Below, in pieces: positions 48,396-63,200 of a stretch of DNA of 64,000 bases. The notes beneath the pieces were generated by a model. It worked only from the letters and a program-made list of their open reading frames with translations, ran no database searches and was not told the DNA's origin. The translations under genes were made by a program, and so were the position numbers. The stretch is from Pholis gunnellus (Eukaryota; Chordata; Actinopteri; Perciformes; Pholidae): the NCBI GenBank assembly GCA_910591455.2, contig OU342804.1:5833133-5897132 (forward strand), given 5' to 3'. Every line of letters begins with the position of its first letter. Position 1 is the first letter of the stretch.

Positions 48396-51224
48396 ACACT
48401 TTACCGTGTCACTTCAGGGTCACGAGACTGTTACGTCTCAAACATCGGCCTCGCTGAACGGATATAATCTGATCTGAGCACAGCTAAAAGAAAACCAACA
48501 TTGTTCTCAAAACTAATAATGTTATTCTCTTATTATTTTAATGTCATTTATTCGCTTTGTTTTTATTGTTATTGCGTCTAATGTCTTAAACAGACATTAT
48601 CGTCGGATTTCCAACTCTCTGGCGGCCCTTGAACACAACACGGATGAACGCTTTTGTCAGGAGAAGCAAAAACTCAGTGAAACTTTGACTGAACTGGAGG
48701 CTGCTAAACCGAGCAGAGAGCAGATGTAAAACTGTAAATAGCTCAATATATGGATTCCACTGTTTTCCAATTTTTGTCGAAGAAATTCTCAAAGAAATGT
48801 TCTTATTTTTTGTGATTGAATGGCATTATAACTGTGATATACTGCACTAAAGACATGTTTGAGCCTCAAAACGGTCTGTGGTTCAGTGGTTTAAGTGCTT
48901 AAAGTTGCATCATGATCTCTTTCATGTTTTTCAACAGTTGCTCCATCACATCAATGGTTTCTGTGGAATGTGTGAACTTGATTTGAACTTTGCAACGCGA
49001 TGTGAGTGAATGCAATAATGAAACCACTTTTGGTTCCAAAGTGTTAAAATATACTGAACAGTCTCAATAAACTGCTCATAAAGTGTTGAGTCACAAAAAT
49101 GATGTCGCCTCAATCTGCAGAACAACTTGTAAAAGGAAGAAGAAGTATATCGTGTTACTAATCTAGAAGGACTCCTCAGATGTTTTCACAGAGCGGTAAC
49201 GTGATGAACGTAGAAACTCTCGCTGTGAACGTGTTCGACATTCACTGCAGTCAGCAGGAAACACAATCTACCGGCTCCCTGGCCTTTTCCATTAACTAAC
49301 ACAAACGCTGCTGTATTTTTAGCTTCGGTGATTAGCCCGGCTGCTATCTGAGCGGAGAATGCAGCCGGAGGAGTCGCTACTCTTCACCTTTCACCCCCCG
49401 GTGGCCAGCTGATCACTGAGGCTTAAAAATATAACTAGAACCTCGACATGCCTTTCCAGATCATCTTCTTCAGATTTCACCAACAAACAGTGTGTTGATG
49501 AGGAAGCACATTCACTTAACTAAACGTTTCCTCACAGTTATGATTTCTGTTTATTATAACAATGACTTCTTTTGATGAGACAGGGTCGAAATATGAGGTC
49601 CAGAGACATGAACTGCTCAGAAAGCCGAATTTGAGCTAAAAAATATCGTCATTCTTTCTGAAGAAATGTATATTTTTCTGTAATGTAATTGAGGCACAAC
49701 CCCTCATTGCAGAGCAAAACTGTTTGCGCACAACTACAATAATTAAGGTACTCTGAGGCAGGAAGTCGGTCTGCAAACTGTGATTTAGAGCTCTTCTCAT
49801 TTCTCAGTTTTCTCGATTCCTTTCCTCGCCTCCTCTCCTCACATCTTAGTCCCTCCCACCTGATTTGCGAGCAGGGAAGAGACTCGAGGAGAGAGGAGTC
49901 AAGGAAACAGGCATCTGTGCTTCAGAGTCATAATTTTAAAGCGACGTCCATTAAATTTGACGTGTGTGTCAGCTGCGTGTCAGGAGACTTCTGCTGAAGG
50001 ACGGAGGAGAAGAGGAAACGAGGAAACGAGGAGGCGAAGTAGAGAAATGAGATGAGCCGTCTCGTTTGCGGTTTTGTTTTGTCTTCAAAATGAGTTTGTG
50101 ACGATAAAAAACAAGATCCAGTTTTCATGAAACGCAAATCTCCTTTAAAGATGCCTGATCAAATATTTATACATTGTTTTGTTTTGTTTTATTAATATTT
50201 CATATTGTGTCACAGTTTTCTCTTTGTTAGAATTAGAGTGGAGGCAGTGGACATTTCCTACTGAGGCTATAAAACACTGTGAATCACTGAATGTTTTCAA
50301 AAGTATTAAAATCAAATCCGTTATATTTTGTCATCAATCGCAGTTTGTGTGATGCGTTCGCTGCCCGTTGGTCGTTTCAGTGCCGCTGACCTGTCAGTCT
50401 GAACAGCGTGGCCTTGCGGAAGCTGTCGGCGTGTCTGTACTTCAGCAGGTGGAGGCGGACCGGCGTGGCATGCAGGAAGAAGCCCGGTTTGGCGTGGGAC
50501 TCCAGCGAGTCGTAGCCGGGGGTCCAGGTGTTCCTGTGGAGGACGAAGGTGGCTCCGTCCCAGAATGCATCGCTCTCCTCCCATTTGGCCAGCCTCACCT
50601 GGCCGCCGGGGCTCGCGGACAGGAAGTAGTTTGGTCTGTCGGCTGCCTCGAAGGAAACCCGCGATGTGTCTGTGGAGAGAAAAATGATTTATCTGTCCAC
50701 CAGGAGGAGGAAGAAGCAGAGACTGAGATGAAGAAACAAGAACTATATAGAGCTTCACTATGTGTGTCTCGCTTAAGGACACTTGGACATGTGGCGGATG
50801 TAGAGAAATATTCAGGTGTGTATATATATATATATATATATACATACAAACATACATACATACAGTATATGCATTTGTACAACATCCGACATCCTCTGTC
50901 CTTAGACCTTCACATCAAATAAGGAAAAAGTGCAGCGCAGGAGAAACAAAGATGAATAGAAGTAGCTCACCGTGCGGTCGGGCTTTGCTGAGGCCCGGCG
51001 TCATCATGAACTGCAGGAGGACTCCGGCGGCGGCGGCGGTGGCGGTGCTGAAGTTGCCGCGCTGCAGGAACACGGAGCCACTGGACCCGCTGGCCGCCAA
51101 CAGCGTCGTCCGGTCCCTGAAGGTGATCAGCCTGAAGGGACCTTTACCCAGAACTGCAGACAGGAGGCCACGTTAGTATTCACGCAGTTTTAGTCCCACT
51201 TTCTTTACATCACAGCTACATTTT

Positions 51225-51264
<40 letters not shown>

Positions 51265-54200
51265 TGTATTTGGTCCACTAACTTATAAATCAGAAGAGAG
51301 ATTGTTGAGCGTACCTTTGTTGTAGAATTCACAATCATACGCTGCAGAGAGAAGCACAGAGAGTTAATAACAATAATAACAATAGTTCTAGATGTTAAAA
51401 AGGAAAAACAGGTTCCAGTTTTTAACGAGGCACATTATAAATTATTATAGTATTTTATAAAGAGCTGTTTAAGTCATGAATAGTATTAGAATAATGTTTA
51501 TTGTTGTTAGAGGATATCTGCTTTAGATTTCTATGGTCACTTGAAACAGGTTAAAGTAAAGTAGTAAAGCGTTGTGACTTACGGCACAGAGACGGGGAGC
51601 GCCAGTCCACGGGAACGCCCTCGTGGCAGCAGCGCTGGGCGTACGCCGCCACGCTGGTGCAGAAACACTCGCAGTCGCCTCCTCGGCTGCAGGCGCACGT
51701 GTCGGCCAGGCAGTTCATGTAGAACCAGGTGACGTCCACCTGAGCACGGAGAGGAACAAACGCTTCTTTCAGGAGTTTATCGAGAATAATGGACGTATTA
51801 TTTTTCATAAACAGATTACAACATAAATATTTATAAAAAATCTTTTATGATTTTATGATATATTATATTTTTCATAAATATTTATTTAGTTATCTATTTT
51901 TCAATCAAGCGTGATACGTGTTTGATACTGAAACACAGTAACAAACACTGGCCCACAGTCAGCTGTAGTACTGGTACTCACCACCGGGTGGCAGGCCTGG
52001 AAGACCTCGCTGAGCAGGACGCCACACTGACGCTTTGCAAACGGCTCTCTGAGCGGACTGAGGCTGCAGGGGTGTCTGATGTCTGGACTGTTCACACACT
52101 GAACACACACACACACACACACACACATAAAAACACACAAACACACATCAACATCAACACGTAAAGGAACACTTCATCCTTCAGTTTTATCACATCATTC
52201 CTCAATGAAGTGTTGGAAAAAGTTGGATACAAAATAACTAACCACAATAAATAAAAGCTTGATGACGTCTCACTCACCTCTGCTGCCGTCCAGCTGTTTC
52301 CAAACTCCTGTGGAGTCGGGGAGTCGATGTTGTCGGGCGTCCGCATCTCGTTCACCGTCTTCGTGTCAAAGTTCCCGCACAGCCCACTGAGCTTCCCCTG
52401 AACACATCGCCAACATCTCCCTTTAACTAAATCTAATTTATACATTAATATCCACCTAACAGCATCCTATTCTGTAAATGAAAAAGGTTCCAGTTCACCA
52501 AACAAGATGAACCTCCCTGTCTGTTATTCTTATCACACTCCTACTGAAGTGTTGTTGCAATAGAGCCTCTGTCCACGGTGGACCGGTCTCTGCTGGAGTC
52601 TGAGCTGAAGGAGTTTCTGGTGAACCTGCATGATGTCATCTGGTTTCACCAGAATCCGACTCGGTGGCTCCGATGACGAGCTTTAAGAATAACTCTACAG
52701 AAACAGACCATCTTCTCTCTGATGGTCTCGTTACTGATGGAGGTCTGATAGAGGATCAAGACTAAACTGAGACTGGTTCAGAACCAGATAAAAGTTCCTC
52801 ACAGTCACTTTAACAAAGCGATCTCAACTCAAAGCACCTTCTTAGCTTTCGCTCATATCACACTGTCTTCATCGGTGGTGGAGTTTGCTCAGTTAGCTGA
52901 TGGTAAACTTTAGATGTATACATTTTAAAGTTAGTCCTACCTGCCAGCGAGGTCCGACCTGGATGTGGACGGTGGTCTTGCGGTCCCAGAGGACGGTGAC
53001 GTCTTCATCGGGGAAATGAACCACTGTGAAGTATCCGGCCGGCCAGATGAACATCCTCTGCTTCCTGTCGATCACGCTCGAGGGATTCTGCAAGAAACGA
53101 GTCTTTTTTCAAAGATGTGATTCCTGAGTTGACTTAAAAATGATGAGCAAACAAATCATCCACTTCACGGTGCAGCAACAAAACATTCACATTATTCAGC
53201 TGCACATATTTTTTTGAAATTTAAGCTTCTTTTTACTGCGTCATTCTCATATGTATAAAACATAAATAGACAGCGTCTCTCACTGGTTTCCCAGAGTCTT
53301 CATCGAACGCTACGAAGGATCTGCCGATGTTGATGAGCAGAGATTTCCTGCAGATGACTCCGCTGTCGAAACAGTCGACGTTCTCGGCCGTTACACTGAG
53401 CATCACATCGTCGCTGCTCTGTGGAGGAGAGGAAGCACAGTCACGGAAACGACCAAAATGCTGCTCACATTAAACCGAATATAATATATGCTAACTTTTT
53501 TCTGCCCTGTTTAAATTTATAATTTTTCTACATTTATCGTACAAACTCAATTTTCCTTGATGCTTGATAAAAAAACGATATAAATGATCTTACAGTGATG
53601 TTGCAGTTAAAGGTTCCCTGTGGAGTTTGAGGCCTCTAGTGGTGTTTTTTTAATCAGTAGGTAATCATCTCGTGCACACACACACACACATACACACACA
53701 CTGATATAACGACACACATTGTTCTTTTGGGTTGGGGTTAAGGTTTCAGGGAACACAGTTTGACATGTCACAGTAGAAGCAGCGCACGTGTAAATAACTA
53801 AATTAACGACGAGGCTGAATTCCATTTAGCTGCCGTTTTCCTGCTGTGACAAGTCAAAATGTCGGGCTGATTGTTTCGTCCTATTCCGCTGATCTACAGG
53901 TGGCAGTGACACGCTAAGATAAGCAGCAATGCACCAACAAACGAGGGAAGAAGAAGACTGTTAGCACGTAAACAACGCTACATTTGAAAAACTGCTTTGC
54001 AGTTGTTTTATGAGGAAACGCTTTATTCAATGACTAACATAACTTTTATTACGTTTACAAGAAAACTCCACGTGGCCCCTTTAATTCTGAAGGACCATAG
54101 CAATGTTATATTATACTGTTAATAGCTTTTTGTCTAATAAGAATTAATCTAACCTGGAAAAAGTGATGGCTGCTTTTATCTTTTCAAGACTTGACCACTG

Positions 54201-57200
54201 TAACTCCCTCCTCTCTGGTATCAACCTTGTTGTTTTATTGTCTTGCTTTTGGGCTTAATTTGGACAAGAAAAATCCACAATACTGTAAATAAATACAGGG
54301 GAAATATGATTTTTTTAATTTAAGGACTTAAAGTAGCTTTTCACTTTATTATCAGAATGATTTTTGAAACTCCCAAAATAACAGAAGACATTACTGGAGT
54401 GATTAACTTTAGTATTGAGTATTTTTCAAAAACAGCTGAAAAACCTCAGCCCCCAAATAACAAAAACAGAGAGTACAGATGAATATATAATGTTTTGTGT
54501 CTCTTAAATGAATACGTTCAGTACCTTCACCAGATAGACTTTGCATGCACCAACGTAGTCAAACAGCAGCCCATCAAACGTCCTGTAGTGGCGGTCGCCG
54601 TAAACCATGCACATGGACGGACACGGACGAAACACACACTGGAACGTCCCGTGCTGGCAAACACTACAAAGACAGCAGAGCTTCAGTGATTCAGCAGCAA
54701 CTTGTTCCCACTTAGAGCGAGGACATTTTTTTGTTCACGTCTGTAAGGGCCCCTCCTTTTGTCGAGAGCCTCGGGTTTTTTACTGCGGTGAAGAAAAGTG
54801 GATTGTCGAAGGATTAGTCTGTCATCTACATCTTCGTCCCACGGCTGTGGCGTGAAGAAGACATGACTGAGATCACTGGGAGAGCGTTTTCTTTTCACCA
54901 GCGATGAACAGTCTGAAGCACAGAGTCATACAAGGGCCCGCTCTGTTTTCAAGGCCGTCTGTTTTCTTTTTTTCTGCTCCGCGATGGCGGAGAATTATGG
55001 ATATCAGGTGGCCACTTTCGCCGCTCGGACAATCTCAGGCTTTCAGGCGAAATCTGACTTTGAAAAAATTAGCATCGTTGTTGAAGATTTGTCTCGATTC
55101 TGACGGACAGAGTGTAAAATACCCAGTGTGGCAATTGGGGGGGGGGGGTGTAATAGTAGGCTTTTGAAAGACGCTTCAGTGACAAATAATTGTCTTATGA
55201 TTTTAGAGACCCCCCAAAGTTTTGCTATCGAGGCTTTGGAGGGGCTGAATGGGTCCATTGAGGGGCCTCGGACCCCCCAATGACAGGTATTGTTGGCGAA
55301 TGATTGGGGGGGGATAATACAAATTTGTGTGGCATGACAAAGGCAAATGTGATTTGTTTTTCAAATCAGATCTTTAAGTGTCCGCACTGCCATTTGCAAG
55401 TGATCAGATTTAGGATTTGTGTGTCCAGACGTCACCAACCGATCTGAAAAAACAATCGCGCTGTCAAGTCTCGAGGGCAAAAGCAAGAAGGGAAAAGCAG
55501 AGTGAATGTGAAAGAAAGTATTTTGGCATCTGAAGAAGAAAAGGAAGAGGAAGAACGCCCGGGCTTCTTGGTAAATCTTAACACATAGGCCAAACGGTGG
55601 AATTACAACTTCCTGGTTCATCACGTGATGCCATGGGGCCCAAAAAGACTTTTCCCCATAGACTTAAATGGGGAAATAGAGGTCTGTAACTCCCCCATTA
55701 CAGATGTTCCCCATCATGTCGTCCTCCACAGCACTCTGCTAGTAGCAGCGTGGATTCTGCTCAGTACTTCCACACTTTGAAATCATCAGAAATCCGATCC
55801 GGAATCGCATTTCAACTACAATTTGCAAAAAAACGTATGTTTTTGTTTCTTTGTTCTGTCCAGACTTTCAAAAATCAATCTGGATAGAATCTAGATATGT
55901 AAAAAAAAAATGGATGAAGACCCACTGAAGGAAGGAAAAGATTGTGTGTTTTAACAAACAAACGTGATTTTATATGTAGGTATATTTATATGTGGGTCTT
56001 AATAAATGTATGAACGTACCACTGATGGCAGGGGGAGGAGACTCGGTCTCCGGGGTAATACTCCTTTCCTTTCCACAGACAGGGGCAGGATGCAGGTTCA
56101 AAGCACTCGTCTCCATGTTTCAGCAAGCTGCAGGAAAACATAAAACTTGTTAAAGATAAAACTTCTTTGCTTTGTATCTACTGATGAGATGTAGTGGCTT
56201 GAGTTTGATAGATTTTGGGTCTTATCTATCATTTACTTTAAACTGGTCTGAGCTATAATGACAGAGACTGGACCCATGACAGGTAGATTCTCTACTCAGT
56301 TATAATCTGCTTATACCACTGTATAATGATAGTTACAAGCACTTATAAACATTCATAATGCTTAATAACATCACGAATAACACATTCATAAAAAAAGACA
56401 AACATCACACTGGTAAGCTGCCCCCCCCCCCCCTCAATTAAATTGACTCAAACAACGATCCAGCTACAGTACAGTTGTTTCAGGTGTTGTCTATATTTTG
56501 AGTCAGATGAGTCTTTATCGTCATTCTGTTGTTCATCATTTAAAAGTGAACCGTTAAACAAATTAATTCATTTTGCAGAGTTTTGTGTGTTGTTCTTGTA
56601 GAGATTTAATGATGTTTTTTCACTTTATTAAGCAAACAATTATCACTTATAGTGACTTATACCTTGTAAGTCCTGTAGTCGCTTTTTTTCATACTGAATG
56701 ACGTAATTCCAATAACTTATGAGCACACCTCTGGTAAACAAAATATCTAAAGTGGTGCTTTTGTGTAATTCTTCGTATGAGAAACTCAGTTTTTGAAGAA
56801 ATTCAAGGAACGACAAGCGACTCGGTTGTTTATGAACCGGCTGCGTGACCGCGGTGTAGTCCACGTCATGGCCTGGATCCATCGTGGTCCAGGATCGAGC
56901 TGCACTTGACGGACGGACAGCAGCACAGAGATCAGGACTCCGTGTTTACATCGGGATGATTGGTGCTCAAACAGTCAGTTGATGGACAACGTTTCCTCAT
57001 GTTCTTAAAGTGAAGATGTCATATTTTCTGACCAGAGATTTGTTTTTGTTGCTGCTGTTTACATTCATTATGATGAAAATTAAAAACCTATTGTTTTGTT
57101 TTTGTGTGACCCTTGAACACTTGAACATCCTTCCTCCTGCACGCTCTGCCAAGGCGCCAGCACCAGCACCCCTCAACTAAACCAAACAGAGTATTTACAG

Positions 57201-60200
57201 TTGGTGAGAACGCATCTGACGCGGACAATCTGGTGTTGAGTGATAGAGAAACCGCTGACCCGATTATCCAAAACATTGTGCGAGTTCATATGAGAAAACG
57301 GTACAAGGACGTCTTGTAATTCAGACAAACTCCTCCTCATGAATGAACCAAAGACGACCAGTAGATGTGAAGCCAATCAGAGGAAGAATCAGCTGATTGA
57401 CCTGTTGAGTGAAATCATCAATGGGGCCAATGAAGGAGCCTCCTAAACCAGTGCAGTCTAAATGGTAGTTTCTATACAACACAAGCATCGTTTGGGGCTC
57501 CTGTGTTGGATGATGAGGACCGTCCTCAGAGGCAGAGCCAAAGCAGGTCGGCTTCCAGAGCGGAGGGAGAGAGTTTCAGTGACTGGGCGGGCCGTGGATG
57601 AAAAGCGGTAACACTCGTTAGCTACATGAGAAAACCAGACAATTAGGATTCTCAGAGATAGAGAGAGAGAAACGCTCTTTGTCCGGGACGCCTCCATTTG
57701 CTTTCCACTCCGCGGGACGAGGCTGATAAGTATCTTGTAATATCCAGGGTTGAGCTACATCCACTGGCGAGGCCGCAGACAATGAAGCGACATGCTGAAT
57801 GGTCCCGCCACAAACCTCAGGTTCACCTGAGTAGAGTTACTCCCCAGATAAAACCGTGTTAACAGCTTCCTTTGTGCCACCGCCAAGCTGCCGTATCGAT
57901 TACTCCGATCAAAGATTCTACAATCGTTCATTCTCCCGAAACCTACGTGCACATTATGAATACATCCTCATAAACATGGCCCCTGATTTGCAATCGGACG
58001 AGTTTAAAAAGTGGCGGTAGAAGATGTAGCTGCATAGAGCGGCGACAGGCCAGCGAGACGGAGCAGTGTGTGATGCATCCGGTGCACAGCCACTGAAGAT
58101 CACAGGTTTAAATAAACCAGATAACGAAAGCATGAACCGTCACGCACTTTTAATAACCTTCAGTGTTTGTCGATCTTCTGCCTTTTTTCCAAAACTACTA
58201 AATCACACGTAATTATCTTGTGTAGTACAGTAGTGAAGCCAGGCGGCAACATCCGGTTCTGCCGAGTGAAGCCGTGTTAAAGCTGCACTCTCTCTAGTGT
58301 CCACCAGGGGGCGACTCCTCTGATTGTATAGAAGTCTATGAGAAAATGACTCTACTTCTCTCTTGATTTATTACCTCAGTAAACATTGTAAACATGAGTT
58401 TATGGTCTCAATCTCTAGTTTCAAGTCTTCTTCAATACAGCATGATGTTCATTTAGTAAATTATGGTCCATTTAGAGTCAAACAGACCATAAAGCAGGGT
58501 ATGCTTTAGGGCGGGGCTACACAGTGATTGACAGGTCTCTACCAGAGACGTATACGGCGTCTCTACGTCACTCCTCATTTCAAATATGATAACTTCTGTT
58601 CACTGGTTGCAAAAAACAACATGGATTCACCATGAATACGTCCACTTCTTATATACAGTCTATGGGTGAAGCTACGATTGGCCAGTCTGCGTTAGAGGGG
58701 CGGGACTTATCAAAGGGTCATTTGGTGGATTAAGAACATGTACGTTGATATCAAAAACAGACCTGAATGTATAATTATATATTTATTCAAAGTGATAAAA
58801 TTGAGATTTTTTTTTAATAATAGTCTAAAACAGGAACCTACAAGTTTCCTGAATCATGTTCTCAGTTTAGGTTTTCCTGAGTTCCTCACACATTTCTTTT
58901 TTAAATAGTAGTGAAATTAAGAAATTATATTGAATTAATTATACTTAGTAACAACCCTCAAATCCCCAAAAATGTTCTTCCAGTCAACTGTTCTCAGATG
59001 AGTCATGTGACAGTCATCTCACCTCCCAGTCGCTTGTGAACGTCGTCATCATATTAGTTTATAACACTTCCAAACCTCTCCGGGATAGTCTACAGGCAAA
59101 TAACAGGTTTCTACGGTTGTGTACTGTAACCAAAACCAGGTTCTGGTATGCTGATGGTCCCGTGCCGCACCTGAAAGTCCCGGTTCATGTGAGTTCAGCT
59201 GGGCTAATTGTCACAGAACGAGGAATGAATGGTCTACATTTTGATCATAAACAAAGTGTGCCATTGTGAATGAAAACACAAAGGATTCTTCTGTCTGCAC
59301 CTCAGCTAATTATTTCCCATTAGAGGTTTTTAAGTCCCGCTGCAGATGAAAACCTTACAGTTGACTTTGAGTTTGTTTTTTTCCTGTTTTTCATGATAAT
59401 CATCTAAATGTAGTATTAATGAGGGAACACCTGCTCATCATCTGCTGTCTGGTTTAGAAAATAAAAGCCTGTTTCGATGCGTAAAAGGGAAATAACAGGG
59501 AATCAATGGTAATTAAAAACTGCTAATATCAACCCTTTCGGCTGCCTCTGTCCGTTCCTACCACATCTACACATCTACATCCATATAGTCGGTGGTAAAG
59601 TAGTAAAGCCCCGCCTCTTGCTTGATTTGATTGGCTGCCAGCGGCGAGTATGACTTTGACCATCGGTGCGACTTCGAGCTTGGCGCTGAAAAGTTGAGAA
59701 CATTGAAACTTTCATGCTCGTCTAAAAATAAACGCGAGAAAAAGGCAACACGCAAGTGGAGCCCACGTTAGGCGCGTCGTACTAGAGGAAAACAACGGTT
59801 TTGAGGGCAACGCATTCGCAGCGACGCGTCTCGTTGTCATAGACGCGTTAAACTAAAGGGAGGAGAGCAGGCGCCAGCTCCGGAGACGGACCGCCACGGC
59901 TGTAGCATCTTCAATTCAGCCAGTGCTCACTCTGCTGGGAGTCTGCTCGTCTCCTCGCGGCGAGTTCTGTCGCAATCTGTGTTCAAAAAAGAGGCGGGGG
60001 CAGTGGTGAAGCCCACGTGACACAGAAACAGGAAACTGACTCTCAGTTTTCTTTCTGAATTGTTTTTAAGAGAAACTAGCGTGACAGCAAGGACGCGCGA
60101 GCTCCGAGCGTTCACGCTCTACGCGCTGCATTATTACTCATAGACATGAACATAGACGATGACGAGGAGGGATTGTTATTATCTGGAAACTCATATCTCA

Positions 60201-63200
60201 TATTCATAAACTACTTTATTACCTTTATAAAAGCCCTTTTAAGAAGTATTAGATGCATTAAAAAGAAACTAAGGTTGAATATCCTGTAAACTATTTGATT
60301 TGGTTGCAAAATATTTACTGAAATGTAGATTTTTAAGACTTCCTGTTTCGAAAGCATCTAAAAACAAATCAACCTTCTGTGTCTAATCCGACGTTTTAAA
60401 AGTGCTTTTATCAGTGAACTATTTGAGACAGTCACGTGATCGCGCTGTGCGTGTGCCAAGTCACAGAAGATTTCTAAGCGCCGCGACCACATGACGGCCG
60501 TGATTACGTCATTTTCGGGGCGCTCTCGTCGGCTCCTCTACGGAGAATATAAACTGAGTTTCTGTTGTGGGTGGAGCCAATAGACACAACTCCCTACATC
60601 AGATAGGATAATCAACTTCATTCAGTTCCATCCACACAATGCTGTCGATTTAAACCAGAAACACTGTAAAAAAACAACACGTCATTCTTCTCAAAAACAA
60701 GTTATAAATATCAGACTTGTGCCTGAACCTTTAAACCGTTGATCCGTCGCTGCATTTATTAATACAGCCGTCATCAGGGAGCTGAATGAGAACTCTTTGT
60801 GTCCATATTTACCCAGAATTAGCTCACAAACTATCAGGTTCCAGTTACTAAACACTTGTTCCATGACTGACGTGATTCTCGTCCCCATAAAGGTCGTCTT
60901 CTCAAAGTGGCGAGAAGGAATAAATGAATCACAGCGTGAGGTCAGAAGAGTTGGGTCTAACCCTTTCTGTGTTTAACACTGTTAAAACACACACTGATGC
61001 TTTTCATAGACCAGGACTGAGAAATGTAGGTTAATAACGGTGTAAAGTTTCACTTGTGTGGAGTTTATTTGACTTTATAAAATGATTATTCACCTTCATA
61101 CCTTAACACTTTAAGTTTTAGATGGAAATCAGCATTTTGTACGCTGCTCAACTGGCCCTAAATCAAAATACTACTTTAATTATGTTGTTGTTTGGTGTTT
61201 CACTTTTGGTTAAACCCACAAAAATATAATTAAACTCATCCTTGACCTCCTGAATAAACTTAACTTTCATATGTTTCTTTTATACTTTTTTCATTTATAT
61301 AAGTGGTTGTTTACTTTAAGGTTAAAAACAATACATATATTGTAAAAAGGTAAAGATATTTAACAACAAAATATTGCCCAACTGAGTACACATTATGTCA
61401 CAAATTCTTTAATCACAAAACTCCAGGTTTCCTTCTCAAACACTTTGTTTGTCAAAGTGTTTGACATGTTTTAAAAAGTGGCCGATATCGGATTTTCAAA
61501 TATCTCTACTGTTGACTGAAATGACTTGAATAAAAGCCAAAACGTTTCCATCAGGAGAAACATGATGCAGCTTTAGAAACGATGCACCTTCAAAATAATG
61601 TACTGCTAATGACGAAGAGAGCCAAAACGCATACATTAACAGCAAACACGCTCCAAATACAGAAACGATGCAAAGTTGAATAAAACTGTAAAAATGTCCA
61701 GTCAACAAAGCTGAAGCTCTCCAGGCCTCGAGGGGGAGTGATACGAGCTTGTGAGTATACGTCTCTGGTAGCAGCAGAGACCCGTCAATCACTGTGTAGC
61801 CCCGCCCTGTTTGACTCTAAATAGACCATAATTTACTAAATGAACATCATGCTGTATTGAAGAAGACTTGAAACTAGAGATTGAGACCATAAACTCACGT
61901 TTACAATGTTTACTGATGTAATAAATCAAGAGAGAAGTAGAGTCATTTTCTCATAGACTTCTATACAACCAGAGGAGTCGCCCCCTGATGGACATTAGAG
62001 AGAATGCAGGTTTTAGGCCACCTGGACCACTTGTTTTCGGGGTTTGAATGTTTTTGACTTTGAATCATTTCTGAAGCTGCAGGAAGTTCCTCCTCATAGA
62101 AATGTTTTGGCCGTCGCGTGCTTTCCGTTGCCGGCTGCTGTCATTTTGAGATTGATAGCTTCTAGTTACATTTTCTTTAACTTTATATGTTTTCTCTTTT
62201 GTTGGGACTTTGGTTACTGGTGTTACCAAATAAACCTTTTAAACAGGGATCACTGATTATTCTACGGTATCTATATGCACATTCTATCTTCAAATGTATG
62301 TTCAGCTGAGTGTTGATTGACATTCTGGTCTTTTACTTTTTAATTTTGTGTTCTCCATTAGTTATTACACTTTAACCACCTGAGTATTATTTGTGGTATC
62401 CTTCTTCTTCTTCTTCTTCTTCTTCTGTATGTTCATGTGTTGCAGGACACTGAGCCTCTGTTATCAGCTACCATCTATATAATCTGTACAAAGCGTCATA
62501 AGCTCTGATGCTAACTCCTGTCTGTGCATTCTGTAATGAGGATGACTCTCGGTTGATGTCACAGAGTGAAACTACTTAACCCTCCTTTCAGGGGGCGACA
62601 GCCAAAAGGGATTACGGGGATCAGATGACTGTAATCTACTCCATGATGTCTGTCCACCTCATCGGCTGGTTGGGAGGACTTCTGTCTCCTACCGAGTATC
62701 AAAGACTCAAAGACTCATTATCAACATTACCGCAAAAACAAATTCCACTGCCTCACAGGGCATTGAGGATTTTTATTATCAAAACTCAACAGAAGTTCCT
62801 ATTTTATTTCCTTAAATCTCAACAGATGTGGCTCAGAAATATTCTTCTGACCAACCCATAGAGATAGAATGGGAGTACAATCAATGTAGCAGGATGATCA
62901 GAGCGGCGTGTGTACAGTAGTCAATGGCACACGGTAGTAGTAGTTTTAAGATATATCTTAACCCCAAATCTTTTCATAAACCAAGTAGGTTTGATGCCTA
63001 AACCTCAGGACATTCTATCAGAAAACATTTTAAGTGAATCATCACTCACCCAGGAGGGCAGGTACATCCGGCCACGCACGGCTCATGTGACGAGCAGGTG
63101 AGGTTGAGCAGGAAGGATTCGCAGGTGCGCTCGCAGGCCACGCCCCTCCCCGACAGGACGCCATCGTCCCCCTCTGAGCAGTTCTGGTAGAGCTGACCAG

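Larger units (their letters stand above)
56128..63049. other. Large otog intron (6.9 kb)
   Basis: Contains R1 copies at 58236-58668 and 61753-62032, a C run at about 56421-56433, a CTT run at 62402-62425, and a CpG- and GCGC-rich block at about 59580-60560 embedded in A/T-rich DNA. Open frames up to 98 aa occur but match nothing I recognise. 57100-57960 looks moderately complex but is not assignable. Confidence 0.55.

Noticed and set aside
48541..48729. 62-codon frame with a coiled-coil look (LSETLTELEAAK)
   Set aside because: Within an otog intron, opposite strand, no further exons; at most a retroelement remnant, which cannot be shown.
57088..57952. Several minus-strand frames of 60-80 codons in the large otog intron
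   Set aside because: Looks like complex sequence and may be an old transposon, but no domain or terminal repeat could be found.
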